A DNA stretch of 64,000 nucleotides from Chondrus crispus (GCF_000350225.1 NW_005179326.1:62001-126000); one strand, 5' to 3'. Positions 9,275 through 20,210 are shown, counted from the first letter of the stretch. The notes: generated by a model not told the origin, from the sequence alone. Made by a program: numbers and translations.

Positions 9275-12227
9275 GACGCGGAAAGGGAAGTCAGCTCAAG
9301 CGTCTCGGAATGATCCATCCTCACAGGTGCGCGACAGGATGGAGGTGGCAAAAGCATTGTTTGCGGACGTGATGGAGGGCTCAACTAACACGACAGTTGA
9401 TCCTAGGGACTGCATACCGCTAACAAATGTTAGAGCTATAGTTCGTTCAGGTGTAGAACGTATGAAGGTACTGTTCCGAGGCCATGCCGTTGCCGAGGGT
9501 AAACACGAGGCGGGTGAGGCACCTCACGAACCAAGTATCACTGCGGGATCGGATATGCCAGTGCTCATGCCGTTGACGGGTACCTACCGGCGATATGTGA
9601 TCGACCATTTCAAGGGGAAGAGTTTGACGGAGACGGAGGCAAGGGAGAAAAGTCGCACAAGGACGCAATGGTACGGCGTGGTCGACGGGATGCACAGACT
9701 TGTTGCTATCCTCGAGCTCATCGACGAGCTACCTGCGCTATGGAATGGATTCTCTTGGAGTGTGACGATATTGAGTGGTGGCCATAACGTTCAAGTGTTG
9801 CGGCAACTTGCGCGCCATCAAAACAGGAAGCATGCCCCTAGTTATTACATTGAAACAACCTTTTACGATTCTCTTTGTGGTCTGCGAGAGGAGGAGGCTC
9901 GTTTGAAAGCGGAAAAAACGGCCGAACACCGACAGCAAAGCAAATCGCCTGTGCTTACGATGGTTGTGCTCATCAGAAGGAGAGCACCTTAAAACAAACT
10001 GCTACTTCTGCGCTGCGACTGCGGCAGAGAGTAGTCAACACAATTGGAGAGATTGTTACATCTGAACATCCCGATCTCATCGCATCACCATGCACGCTAA
10101 TTGGTGTCGTGAGACCGTCCAAATCCCCAAGCACGAGCAACACGGACTGTCGAGTATTTCGCAACTTCTTTCAAATCAGTTCACTGAAGTCTTGCATCCC
10201 ATTCATGAATGCTTCTGGTGCAGATGGCGAGCTTGCTCAGGTAAATACATTGTATCGTGTACGTGACATGTGCAGATTGCACAACTTCAAACCTGTATCA
10301 TACAAAATAGTTGGAGAGCAGTTTCAGAAGGCCAAGGCTGCTTTGCAGGAAGCAAGAAAATTCGAAGAACTGTTGGAGACAGATAAGTGGCCAAGTGAAA
10401 TGGAGACAACGAAAGCGAATTTACTATGCACAACCAAATTCGATGTAGCAGTGCTCACTAACAAGGGAAACGACAGAGCAATACTGCATGTTATTCTAGA
10501 ACTGTATCGCCGAACTTGTCCCCATATCGCCTCATTCAAGGAAGAGAAGTACAAGGCCAAGTATGTTACAACCCTGCCCCATCACCTGCTATAAACAGTA
10601 CATCAGCTACCCAAGCTTCCGGCCCCAATACGTCCACGGCCGCTGCTCATACAGAAGGCAAAGGTACGCTGGGGGGTACTGCTGATGAAGGAAATGAGAT
10701 AATGCCGGCTATACCCGATGATCCACATATATCCACCGACGGGAAAGATCCAGCTGAACGGAATACTGCCAATCCTCCGCCAGCTGCTTATGCCAAGTCG
10801 GCTGCTCCTCAAAGCGAGGCCTCAGAACGACTTAAGACATGTGTCAATTACACGGACGATAGGGAGGTTGTCATGATGAAAAGGAGAGACTTCCTGAAGC
10901 AACTTGGCATAGAAGCATATCAAATGAAATAGCAGGAATACTATGGATCCGTGATAACGGACAAATGACCATTGTTCGATCTACTGTGTACAGACCCTCC
11001 GTACGGTACGCCATCATGCCGGTCAGGTGCAGGAAACGGTTATGATAATGTCGTCGACACCACGGAAATGAATGCAGTCGCAGAACTATCACGAAGTATA
11101 CTGAAACCCGGTGGATGGGTGTTTATATTCACATCAATACAGTACTTTAGTAGATGGCACAATGCGTTTAAGGAAACGGGTTTCAGCGGACCTCAGTACC
11201 CTTATGTCATCATGAAGGACACCAAGACGTTGCAAGAATATCGAGGAGACGTCTTCCCTCAGAACGCCTGTGAATTTGGCATGTTCGCTAAGGCACCAGG
11301 GCATCGACCGGATGGGTTCAAGGTGGATTTACGGAGCCCCTACCATGTTTTGCAGGCCCCAGAGAAATGGAAGTTTGCGGCAATATCCAGGGTACCAGTT
11401 ACTTCTAACAAGTTACTCAGGCCTGGAACGAGATCACCCATTCTGACGGAGGAGAAAATCCCAATCTCTTAGCTGAGCTTATGTCAACGTTCTGTCCAGA
11501 CAACGGTCATGTTCTGGACATTTACGGTGGTACTCTTTCTACGGAAATTTCTTGCATTCGGACAAACAGAAAGTGCACTGTAGTGGAGGCAGATGTTGAG
11601 CGATATCGTTTCGCCCATGAACGGCTTCGTTAAATCGCCCAAAACCACTGCGGTCTATCAGAAGCTACCAATGCGCCAATGAAGAGGTCATGTAAAGATC
11701 CTTCTTCCGTACCATCCTTTGTGACAAGAAACTCCATCACGAGCGATACTAATAACTTGTCCGACAATGTCCTGTTATTACGTGATATGAGAAAACCTGA
11801 AGGCGGTATTGCTGATAGTGGGGAAGAGCCCTCAATGGCTGCACATGCAGCTACAACTGGGGGCTCTAATGCGTCGTTCCTAGAAGCTGTGAAACTGGGA
11901 AGTACCGTGCGATTGATGGTGTCCGGGAAGGTGGTAGGGACTGGTACTCTTCAACTTCCTCCGGGCGATTCTTCGAAGTTCTACAGAAGGCTGCACGGAC
12001 ACGAGCTCAAAGATGTTGAGAGAGATGGCGAGAGCTTAGTTGCTGTGTTCTGTGTGTCAATTCTACCTGAGTCGAGGAGTGTGAAGTACCCTTACAAGTT
12101 CAAAAGACAGGAGGCAGTCGCGAACAGTCTGCGTGATATAGGTAGCGCCTTCTGCGCCTGGGACCTGCACAGTATGGCGCTCTTCAATGATGCGATTGTT
12201 ACTCACTCGTCGGTACAGAACACATAG
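9275..12227 (+). pseudogene. ParB-like / N6-adenine DNA methyltransferase / CACTA-tail fusion gene
   Basis: Chosen start is the ATG of MTRKGKSAQ at 9,275. Domain order: a ParB/Srx-type fold (IPLTNVRAIVRSGVERM, YGVVDGMHRLVAILEL, then LARHQNRKHAPSY), a helical region about 9,915-10,560 with a possible HTH, a low-complexity linker, then a methyltransferase with the catalytic CTDPPYGTP (motif IV) at about 10,985 and NGHVLDIYGGTLST (motif I) plus VVEADVERYRFAHERL at about 11,505-11,630. Motif IV before motif I is the beta-class order, and DPPY predicts adenine-N6 methylation. The last 150 codons (GSTVRLMVSGKVVGTG, a HGHEL block, PYKFKRQE) resemble the DUF8039-like tail of plant CACTA proteins. Lesions: frame changes in A-runs at 9,913-9,918 and 11,455-11,458; stops at 10,930, 10,966 and 11,631; a likely 38-nt intron. 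Prokaryotic or phage ancestry is inferred. Confidence 0.78.
10561..10598 (+). other. Probable 38-nt intron in the ParB/methyltransferase gene
   Basis: GTATGT opens the interval and ACAG closes it. Removing these 38 bases moves the reading from the upstream frame into the downstream frame exactly, giving GCC AAT ACA TCA across the junction. An assembly indel is the alternative. Confidence 0.5.
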
Positions 12228-12334
12228 TACTCATGTAAAAGGCTGTACTGTTCTTCACGTCGGGCTTCGCAAACCATATTCACCGTATCACCGGTTGTTG
12301 GTGGTGGTGGTGAGGAAGGGAATGCTGGTGTTTA

Positions 12335-12760
12335 GCTTAGAGTTGGCGACACGGGGGGGTTGGACGTGACGATACGGGTCATCGTAGTGGGTCGGGGAGG
12401 CTTGAAGTGGGCCACAATCGCCAACTTCGAGCAAGTCCAGACAGAATTTAGGATTAAATTCTGTCGGCAGATTGTGAACAGGTATCAAATTTTTATATAA
12501 CATAAATTGTACTGCAATTTCCAAGTAAAACTGTACAATTATTTTTTTTGATTTGGCCTATACAGAACCCCCCATCCCCAGATTTAGAGAGTACACGATG
12601 GACGATAACTTCTAAACTATTTTGGTTTGTCCACTTCTGTTTTCTGGATATCACTACTACTGCTCTAAGCTTTACAACCATATAAAAATATCTGGAATCC
12701 GAAGGGGTGCCCCTGGTACTGTTTGGTATCCCAAATTCTGGTTACCACCAAACCAGTGTT
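12335..12760 (-). repeat. Right terminal inverted repeat, about 430 bp
   Basis: Reverse complement of 3,528-3,956, ending CCAGTGTT. The methyltransferase gene stops about 110 bp before it. Confidence 0.92.
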
Positions 12761-12764
12761 GAAA
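12761..12764. repeat. Target-site duplication GAAA, right
   Basis: Matches GAAA at 3,524-3,527. Confidence 0.65.
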
Positions 12765-15050
12765 GTTGAAAATTGAACACTGGTCAGTCTTCGAAATTCT
12801 AATCAAAATTAAGGGAAGGTACGGAACTTGTCGGTCATACGAGAACGGGGTGTCGCTTGCTATAGCCAACGGCACAAGTATCCGAGGCCGTCCGGAAGCA
12901 CCGTCACCAACCATTGCGCGCGACGCTGACCACAACACAGAACGACGACGCCGCCGGACTCGTTTCAAAGGCGGTGACTACGATCGGCGAACTGAGAGAC
13001 CGACGCTCGACGAGCGGGAGGGTTCTCCCACACGAGCACATGGCATGCAGACTTCGAAGAAGACCGCGTCTAAGTTGTCGCACACACTCGCCTAGGAAGG
13101 CTGCCCCTTCCTGCGCCAGACCGCGAATATTTTCGTGAAAGACTTCGTCGTTCGAGGCAGCAACAAAGAAAAGAAAAGCAGGGAAACAAGAGACAAGGGA
13201 AACGGCATTTGCTTTCTTCATTTATGAGGTGACGGAGAGTCACTCCCCAGTCTCCTCCTCGCACGCCCTAGAGAACCACTGCGGCGAGAACGACTCTAGC
13301 GGAGAGAATGGGTAGCTCGACGAGCTTGATTACGGCGATCAGTCCGTCGGTCATGACGACTGCCGATGTCACAGCTCACGTCAATTTTTTTTACCCCGAG
13401 CGACCAACCGTGAGGGTCCCTCCCCTTTCCTTTCCATGTCCTTTTCCCCTCTTTTCTTTGATTCCCCTCCCTATTCCCCTACCTTTCTCCTTTATTATTT
13501 CTTTCTGTCCTCCTTCTATCTGTTTTTTTGCGAAGGCAGTGAAGTACAACGAAACACAGGAAGGAGATGGAGAGTGTCGTTTTTCAAGCCTGGGGCAAGG
13601 GACGCGTCCCCCACGTACCAAGATCGAAGATGTCGCGAGTGGCCTTGGCAAGGGCGACGACGCTCCCCAAGATCACCAAAATTCTCCAACTCGCTCTAAG
13701 ACAAAACTATAGGAGGACTGTCAAGCCCCCTCGCGATGGAGGACCAGAGAGACATGTTCTGCCTCTACGCTCAATTTTATTTGGACTAGATATGTACCCG
13801 AACCGAGATGAAACGCACGAAGACAGTAGAGGCATCGCACGAATGGCCTGTCTCACGGAGATCTTGGTCGACCACAAATGGAATTTTTTCCCAATATGGG
13901 AGCAGAGACAAGGACGGTCAAATAACAAAATCGTCGCGCTGGTGACGCAGTCGCCATTGTTTTCCCACTTAAAGGGGAAATTCGAAGGGACGATGCTTTT
14001 CAAGCTCGTTCCCAGTCGCGAGAAAGAGGGAAGCCCCACTCTTGATGGGAAAAGGGTCCCTCCGATACGAGGGCAACGTGTGCAGCAAGACGCTGTCATA
14101 CAAGAAGACATAAATATATAAGGGGGCGACGCCCCGTACACTCGGACAGCGGGGTTGCTCGATACTATTTCTTACTTTATTTATTGATGCATTTGGAAGG
14201 ATGGAAGTCCTCGAAGAGGACGGCAGTTTTCCGCCCTCATAGGAACGAGGTAGAAAATGGGGGAATGACGAGTGAGCAACATTGACAGGATCACCGGTGC
14301 GTGCTTCAATCCTAAAAGCTTCCGAGGGAATGGGGTGAGGCCCAATGCACAGGACGAGGAGGTTCTCGTACTGTAGAGTGGTTGAAACTACGATTCGACG
14401 ATGAAGTATATGAGGCAGTCGATGACCAAGGAAGCCGAGTGGAGAGCCACAACGTGGGGGACCCACACGAAGTCCTCTAGGATGAGATCCCGTTATGAAG
14501 CCGAATTGGCGCGTCCCCGTCGTCGGTCGCTCGCAATTAATGACAAAGTAACAGAGAGCGTCGCTACGCCAAGTGTGTGCCTACGTCATGGAAGATGCCA
14601 GGCGGAGAGTGAATGAACTGATGATGGAAAATGTGGCGTGGGACGAAGAAATACTAAACTCACGGCCCTACGGAGTAACCATGATGAAGTGTAGTGGACA
14701 GGAGACCAAGTACAACGAGGAGAAAATTTATTACTCACGATTGTTTCAATCATAGGGGCGCGACATTCTGTGTCATACTGTAGACAAACGCGTACCCGGT
14801 CTCGTTGAGAGTATTTGAGGGAGACTGAAGAAGCTCCACACAACGCTTTCTATTTTAGAGGCGCTACATAGCTATAGCAAGCTCAAAAGGATGGGAGAAG
14901 ATATGTGAGAGCCTGAGTAGCCTCTGCGTATTGGTCGAATGGGCGACATGTGTGCGGAGAAGAACGCGCATGGAGGGACAAGTTTGTGTCCTGATCGCTG
15001 TCATTTGTTGGACCCCTTGGGGCAACTCAAGGGAGGAGTAAAACGGATTA
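12765..15050. other. Repeat debris without a recognisable gene
   Basis: This should be the right half of whatever sequence the transposon entered. A pyrimidine-rich tract lies at 13,383-13,535. Open stretches at 13,567-14,121 (+) and 14,401-14,755 (+) are a little longer than chance but carry no motif I know. Probably LTR-element sequence. Confidence 0.35.
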
Positions 15051-16151
15051 TTAATAAGAGGGAAGATCGGCACCATCGGGAAAGAGGAACGCGACAGCGG
15101 TGACGGTACGCCAACAAGAAAAGGGGAGGGAAATGTGACGAGGATCAGTGAGATGGCTTCCAAAGTAGGTAAGGATGGGACCGAGTTCTGCCCAAAATCC
15201 TTGGCAGACCTTAAATTGTCCCCACCATGAACGGAGTTGCTGGTACCGGTTGGGGTAGTGTGACCGAGCAATTTCCCCCGCCTCCACCATTTGGTAAGCT
15301 AGGAAGTATCCCGTGTCCGATCTCATCTTACGCTCGAGTCCGACAGTATGCTGGAAGAAGGGGATGTTCCCGCGTTTCATATGTCGGAAATTGAAGGGGA
15401 GGATTGCACGTGTGCATGACATGGCATCGTTACTCACCGTCAGTTGGTTATGCCACAGGCGGTCCGCCTCGAGCACGGGGTCACTCCGTGTCCTGCTGAG
15501 GAGGTTGTCAAGGTAATCACGCTCCCCCTCCGTGCGAAATTTCCACGTGTCGCATCGGAAGGACGAAGGAACGAGGGCATCGGATAGAGATAAGTCGAGA
15601 CGGCTGAGGACGGCTTCCATGAACCGCAGGGATAAGCCCTGGCGGCCACGAGGGGAGGAACGGCGCAGAATAGAAGGGGGAGTGGCGATAAGGGCACGGC
15701 AATCGTAGGAGGAAATGGCTTGAAGGGGAAGGTGACCCGGCAGCATCCCCGCACCGTCGGCAAAGTCGCGCTCGATGCTACCGACGTCGCGCACGTCGAT
15801 GGCGGAAAACCAAGGAGCGGCCGCGTACAGTAAGGGATAGTCGCGCATGGATTTACCTTGGAGCTCGGCTAGTGAGGGGTATCGACGAGGGGTTGATGAA
15901 GGATGGAGACCGGGATGGAAGGCCGGTTCAGGAATGTTGGTGTCCGGGGGAAGTCGGGGTATGGAAGGAAGGTCGCTAGGAATGGAAGGCGTGTATGAGA
16001 AGCCCACACCGCGGCGACCGCGGGTGGTATGTCCGGCAGTGGGATCCGATGAAGGAAACATGGAGATCATCTTACTCTCACGCATGCGGCGACCGACGGT
16101 CGGAAGAAAAAGAAAGAAGTTGGGAAGCAAGGGAGTGAGGCCGCTGCGCAA
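15051..16151 (-). CDS. Unknown 366-codon ORF in retroelement surroundings
   Basis: This is an uninterrupted ORF, long for this decayed neighbourhood. The first third is rich in Pro, Ser and Arg (SDLPSIPRLPPDTNIPEPAF). The rest has a more globular composition with several Trp and His residues (SCTRAILPFNFRHMKRG, SWWGQFKVCQGFW). I do not recognise it. A likely start is an internal Met such as that of MISMFPSSDP. It lies on the same strand as the Gag-like ORFs to its right, so a Gag or accessory protein of an LTR element is possible, but no capsid or zinc-knuckle motif is visible. It could also be a lineage-specific gene. Confidence 0.4.
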   Translation of the reverse strand: MRSGLTPLLPNFFLFLPTVGRRMRESKMISMFPSSDPTAGHTTRGRRGVGFSYTPSIPSDLPSIPRLPPDTNIPEPAFHPGLHPSSTPRRYPSLAELQGKSMRDYPLLYAAAPWFSAIDVRDVGSIERDFADGAGMLPGHLPLQAISSYDCRALIATPPSILRRSSPRGRQGLSLRFMEAVLSRLDLSLSDALVPSSFRCDTWKFRTEGERDYLDNLLSRTRSDPVLEADRLWHNQLTVSNDAMSCTRAILPFNFRHMKRGNIPFFQHTVGLERKMRSDTGYFLAYQMVEAGEIARSHYPNRYQQLRSWWGQFKVCQGFWAELGPILTYFGSHLTDPRHISLPFSCWRTVTAVAFLFPDGADLPSY

Positions 16152-17040
16152 GAGCGCTCAGAAGGGGGATATGTAGTGCAATACCCGGCCTGGGAAAGGG
16201 ACATCAGGGGGGTACTGTGGTCCGGATTGGGGGCCTTCAGTGTGATTCATTTTATACTATTATTTTAATTAATTATTTTAATTTAGTTACAAATTAATTA
16301 TCTAACATTAGATTAGATTTAGGATCTAGCGCCGGGAGCTACTGTAGTGACTCCGGCGGGGCGATATATACCTTAGCCCTCTGACTCACGAGTCAGTAAA
16401 CGTAACCCGAGTTGTCAGAGTTTGATATCGCCTTAGTCGAAGTCCGTCTTTTACAAGACATTCCCTTCTACTCTAGCCTACGGTATCCTCAGGGCTCGGG
16501 GGTCCCCTTCTTCCTTATCAAATTTCCTTTACTTCCCTATCCTAATTTCCCTTAGTCTTGAGTTGGTGTCACCTTGTAGGATTGCGATCCGCAACGTGAC
16601 GTCATTAGCCATTGGGCTTCTGTGGTGGTGCACCAGTGGTGCTTTTCTCAGCGTTGGTTCCATTGGAATCTGGTTGCGACCGATCCGGTATTGGTACTTG
16701 GCCATCGGGCAATACGACGGTGTAGCGCTGCTACGTTTTATTCTTTCCCGACGGGCTACGTTGCGACGTCCCCGTCGAAGACCTTATCAAGGGTATAAGG
16801 TGTACAAGGCGCTCTTCGAGCATTGGATTTACGACCCATCGGACCAAGTTTACCTAGAAACCCCTCCGAACTAATCGAGCAGTTGCCTTTACAAGTCTCT
16901 ACCACCATTTACCGATCCCGGGCTGGGCCCTTCTCTTTGCCCCCCTATCAGGGATCCGAGCTACTGCGGGCCGCAAACCCGCTTAAAGAGGACAGGGAGC
17001 TTCGAAGTCTCCGTAGCGCTGTGCCGTTGGCAGTGGTTGT
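16152..17040. other. Non-coding repeat sequence with AT-rich block
   Basis: An AT-rich block lies at 16,245-16,315, followed by a stretch rich in ACGAGTCAG- and CGAAGTCC-like motifs. The composition resembles an LTR or untranslated leader, but I found no matching second copy and no coding sequence. Confidence 0.3.
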
Positions 17041-18320
17041 TTGTGTTGGACCGTCGGACCTTGGTCTCTGCCTGAAAGGCGCATTGCACTACAGTGTAGT
17101 TGGAGGGATTACAGCAGCGGTGGCTGGGGTTTGCGTTACCGATCCGCCTTGCGGGTCAGGCGACGGATCGGGGCGGTGCGTCTTCAAGACGGTAATTTCT
17201 CGACGGAGGGCCTTGAGTTCCTCCGCCGTGGCGGTCTCCTCTTGCTTACGCAGGATGGTAGCCTCCTTGGCGCTGGCAGCTGTGTCCGCCCGCCAGGCCT
17301 TGGTGAGCACGCCTTCCAGGGCTGTTAATCGATCGCGTTCTCTCGCAGCTTGTACCTCGGCTTAGGCCGCGATAGTTTCCTCAATATAAATATTGAGGTT
17401 TTCTCGCAGCGCCGACGGTTGCGCTGCGAGCTTCTCCGCTACAGTATTGAGCGTGAATCTTTCGGCTTCGCGGAGGGCCTCGCGGCAACTCCGAGTGATC
17501 CGCGCTGCAACTGGCGGAGGCACGTCTTCAGGACGGGTCTCACGGGACGATTTGGACGCCGATACCATAGCCTTGAGCTTGTCGAAACCTGTTCAAACAG
17601 AGAAAAAACACCTAGGACCAAAAACGGTAAGGGATAAGGGACACTCTGTAAATTTCTAGGTCGGGAGACCAAAATGTCGTGCACTGAGGGGGAGGATTGG
17701 AAATCCCCCTCAGTCAGAGCATCGCGCGTTCGGGGGCGCGGGGGATGATTCGGGAGACCACCAGTGAGGTAACCGGCACGCGGTCCGGGCGTCTAACGCA
17801 GTAGGGGAAGTAAGGGAAGAAGTGGGAAAGCAGAGCCCAAGAGGGGCGGAGCGGTAGGGACAGCTGTCGCGAGAAGAGCCGGGTGTATCGGGACGACGCG
17901 CGCGGTAGAGATAGGTTAGAATCGGGACGCAGATGGCTCGCAGGATACCGTCGTAAGACGGGGACCGACGCGAGGCTACTACTCCGTTCCAGAAACCCGA
18001 GTTGTAGACCCAAAGCTTCGTGAGGATTTATTTAGGGTCGGACGTCGACTATATAGGAGTCGACGTCGCGATATAATAATAATAATCATAATACTCATTA
18101 AATTAAGAGGGGCACGACACCCGTGACACGGGGTGGTGGGCCACGGGTACACGTGGGTAAATAGCACGATTAACGTGAGGGATAACACGGGTACACGTGG
18201 GTAGAACTGTCAGTACTTCGACAGGGCTCCATGGAGCTTACACCCGGACACGAGCGGGGGTTTGGATACACGGGTACACGTGGTATATATCTCACTTATG
18301 ATAGTGAGGCATTCCGCGTG
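17041..18320 (-). mobile_element. LTR retroelement fragment: Gag-like coiled-coil region and possible 5' LTR
   Basis: On the minus strand a decayed open stretch (17,089-17,568) is rich in Ala, Glu, Lys and Arg and should form a coiled coil (EELKALRREITVLKTHR). Just upstream of it, at 17,675, the minus-strand sequence reads ACGACA and then TGGTCTCCCGACC, which has the form of an LTR end followed by a tRNA primer-binding site. The presumed LTR (17,675 to about 18,300) contains three copies of a GGGTACACGTGG motif at about 18,138, 18,189 and 18,271. The fossil is broken and its other end is not identified. Confidence 0.4.
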
Positions 18321-18322
18321 TG

Positions 18323-20210
18323 CTACAGTACAGCACCGCGATTACGCAGAGCGGTCAGTGCTCTACACCGTTGAGCAGTTAAGTCGAAGGATGTTTGGGT
18401 ACCAGCGATGGAGGTGCGATAGAATCTTTTAGCTTCACCATCAAAGACATTGTGAAAATATCGCAGGTTATGTTCTTCGCTGAGGTTGTAATCATCAGCG
18501 GCGTCGCAATAGTTATCAATTACCTCGTTGATATCTTCACCAATTTTACCGGAATAGCGTTCTTCTCTCTTAAATCGAGAAGCAATGTTGTGCGCAATCC
18601 TCGATTCGTTGCCAGGGTGAGAGGTCGGCTGGCTAGACTGGTTGCTATGGTTCACTGACGGTGACGTCGAAGAGGAGTGACACGCGGACAGGTTTGCGTT
18701 GGCAATAATGCGGTCGGGCACATCGACGAAGAACATTTCAACCAAGCCATAAGCAATGCGGTTACTTCGAGGGTGAGGGGTATATTGTAGTCCCTTAACC
18801 GTGAGGTAATCCCTGAGAATGCGGAATAGCGTGGTGGGTCCTTTCAGTAACTCGCTTGAGTATAACACTTCGGGCGGGAGATCGTCGCGCAGGGTGTTGA
18901 CGCATTCCTCATTAGATGGTTGAGGGTCTTGAGAAATGACAGTCGCTAAAGCGGCTTTAATATCGGCTTGCGTCGAGGAAGACGGACGGTAGCCGTCAAG
19001 GTTTGTCCTTATTACTTCTAACGTTACCATAATAGCGTTAATTGGTATTGTTATACTCAAAGACTATACTGCTTATGGGTATGAAATTGTTTAGCAATAG
19101 CCGCTGTGGAAGGCGGAAGGACAGGTGCCTGCTTTTGTTTAGTCTCAAATCGGTGTTTGATGGTGGGGAGCGGGTGGACAGGTGTCCTGTAGTGTAGCCT
19201 TAGACACGTGTATTTGAGAGGACAAAAGGGGGGCCGGTGTTCTCTGTAGTCTCAAACACGTGTGCTTGAGAAGGCCAGAGGAGGGTGAGCGGACAAGTGT
19301 CCTGTACTGGAGCCTTAGACACGTGTGTTTGAAAGGGCCAGAGGGGGGAGCGGACAGGTGTCCTGTACTGGAGCCTTAGACACGTGTGTTTGAGAGGGCC
19401 GGAGGTGGGGGCAGACAGGTGTCCTTTTAGGGTACCGTAAGAAATGTTAAGTTTGCCCGCTCCTTTTTTTAAGAAAGAGAGAGATTCTAATTTTGGCGGG
19501 CTTTCTGCTGACGACGGGCGTTTCTAAGGTGGATCCGGGAGCGCTTGTGGGATTCAAAATTCTGCCTGTCAACAAACGAGAGATTGCAGAGCTGACAGTG
19601 TAGTAGAGAAGCGAGATCCTGGAGGCGGATTTGTGCGCGCGCGTGTCGGCCACTTGCCTCGTGAAAGGAGAGTTGTCGCTGCGAGGTGAATGAACGTGCG
19701 CACGGGCGACAAGTGTACACCGTTCTATTGCGGGGAGGCGGGTTCCGTCGGCGACGTGCGCGCTGCTCTGCCACACGCGCAATGTGGCACGCGCGCAGAA
19801 AACGGGGACGTATCTCCCTCGTCGACGAGATCGAGGGTCGACGAAGCGCAGGAGGCGGATCGGGAGGCGGTTGAGTCGCCAAACGGGGCGTGCTCGGCAT
19901 CTAATTGGACAACTGGCGGTCCTGTAAGCTCTGTATAATTCGAGTCCGTTTCAAAATCAGTGCTGGCCGGCGTCCCCGGGCGAACGTTTTTGTCGGCGGA
20001 GGTGCAATCAGGATCGGGGGCGGAACAATCGGGATTAGTGGCGGCGGAATCAGGGTCAGCGGCGGCGGAGTCGGGATCGGCGGCGGCGAAATCTTGATCA
20101 GCGACAGCAACAGCAATTCGTCGCCTCTTGGTAGCGGCTTGGCGTAATACAGCTGGATCGTTGGCCGCTCGTTTGAGCCGTGCCATAACAATTACCAATA
20201 AATTGGTCAC
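18323..20210 (-). mobile_element. LTR retrotransposon Gag region fossil
   Basis: On the minus strand, 18,323-19,060 is an open Gag-like reading frame: the block RYSGKIGEDINEVIDNY followed by a helical segment and GEAKRFYRTS is typical of retrotransposon capsid N-terminal regions. Upstream, 19,487-20,210 carries a region with an Asp-Pro-Asp-Ser-Ala repeat and two C2H2-like fingers (CRPCARSF and CQLCNLSF with spaced His pairs). A minisatellite lies between the two. No integrase or reverse transcriptase follows, so this is a partial, broken element; Copia or Ty3 membership cannot be decided from Gag alone. Confidence 0.6.
19120..19430. repeat. Minisatellite, period about 57-61 bp, about five units
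   Basis: Units begin GACA(G/A)GTG at 19,120, 19,177, 19,292, 19,353 and 19,414, with a diverged unit starting CCGGTGT at 19,234. Each carries TTAGACACGTGT or a close variant, so a CACGTG palindrome recurs. The last two full units are almost identical, implying recent duplication. Confidence 0.88.

Larger units (their letters stand above)
3528..12760. mobile_element. 9.2-kb CACTA-like DNA transposon carrying DUF7869 and ParB-methyltransferase genes
   Basis: The ends are inverted copies of about 430 bp (3,528-3,956 and 12,335-12,760), nearly identical along their length, with terminal bases AACACTGG and CCAGTGTT. GAAA flanks both ends exactly (3,524-3,527 and 12,761-12,764), which looks like a 4-bp target duplication. 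Inside are two divergent genes separated by about 1.2 kb: a DUF7869-type gene on the minus strand (5,106-8,114) and a ParB/methyltransferase gene on the plus strand (9,275-12,227). The left arm additionally holds pieces of two host genes. CACT(G/A) termini and the C-terminal domain of the plus-strand gene point to the CACTA/CMC group. A 4-bp duplication is more like Chapaev than classical CACTA (3 bp), so exact placement is open. Both genes carry stops, so this copy is not autonomous. The near-identical TIRs suggest a fairly young insertion. Confidence 0.85.

Noticed and set aside
3528-12760. Could the long-TIR 9.2-kb element be a Polinton?
   Set aside because: No capsid, protein-primed polymerase B, ATPase or protease was seen, the TIRs begin CACTGG, and the target duplication is 4 bp rather than 6.
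19120-19430. CRISPR-like array
   Set aside because: Units are contiguous tandem repeats with no unique spacers, in a eukaryotic retroelement setting.
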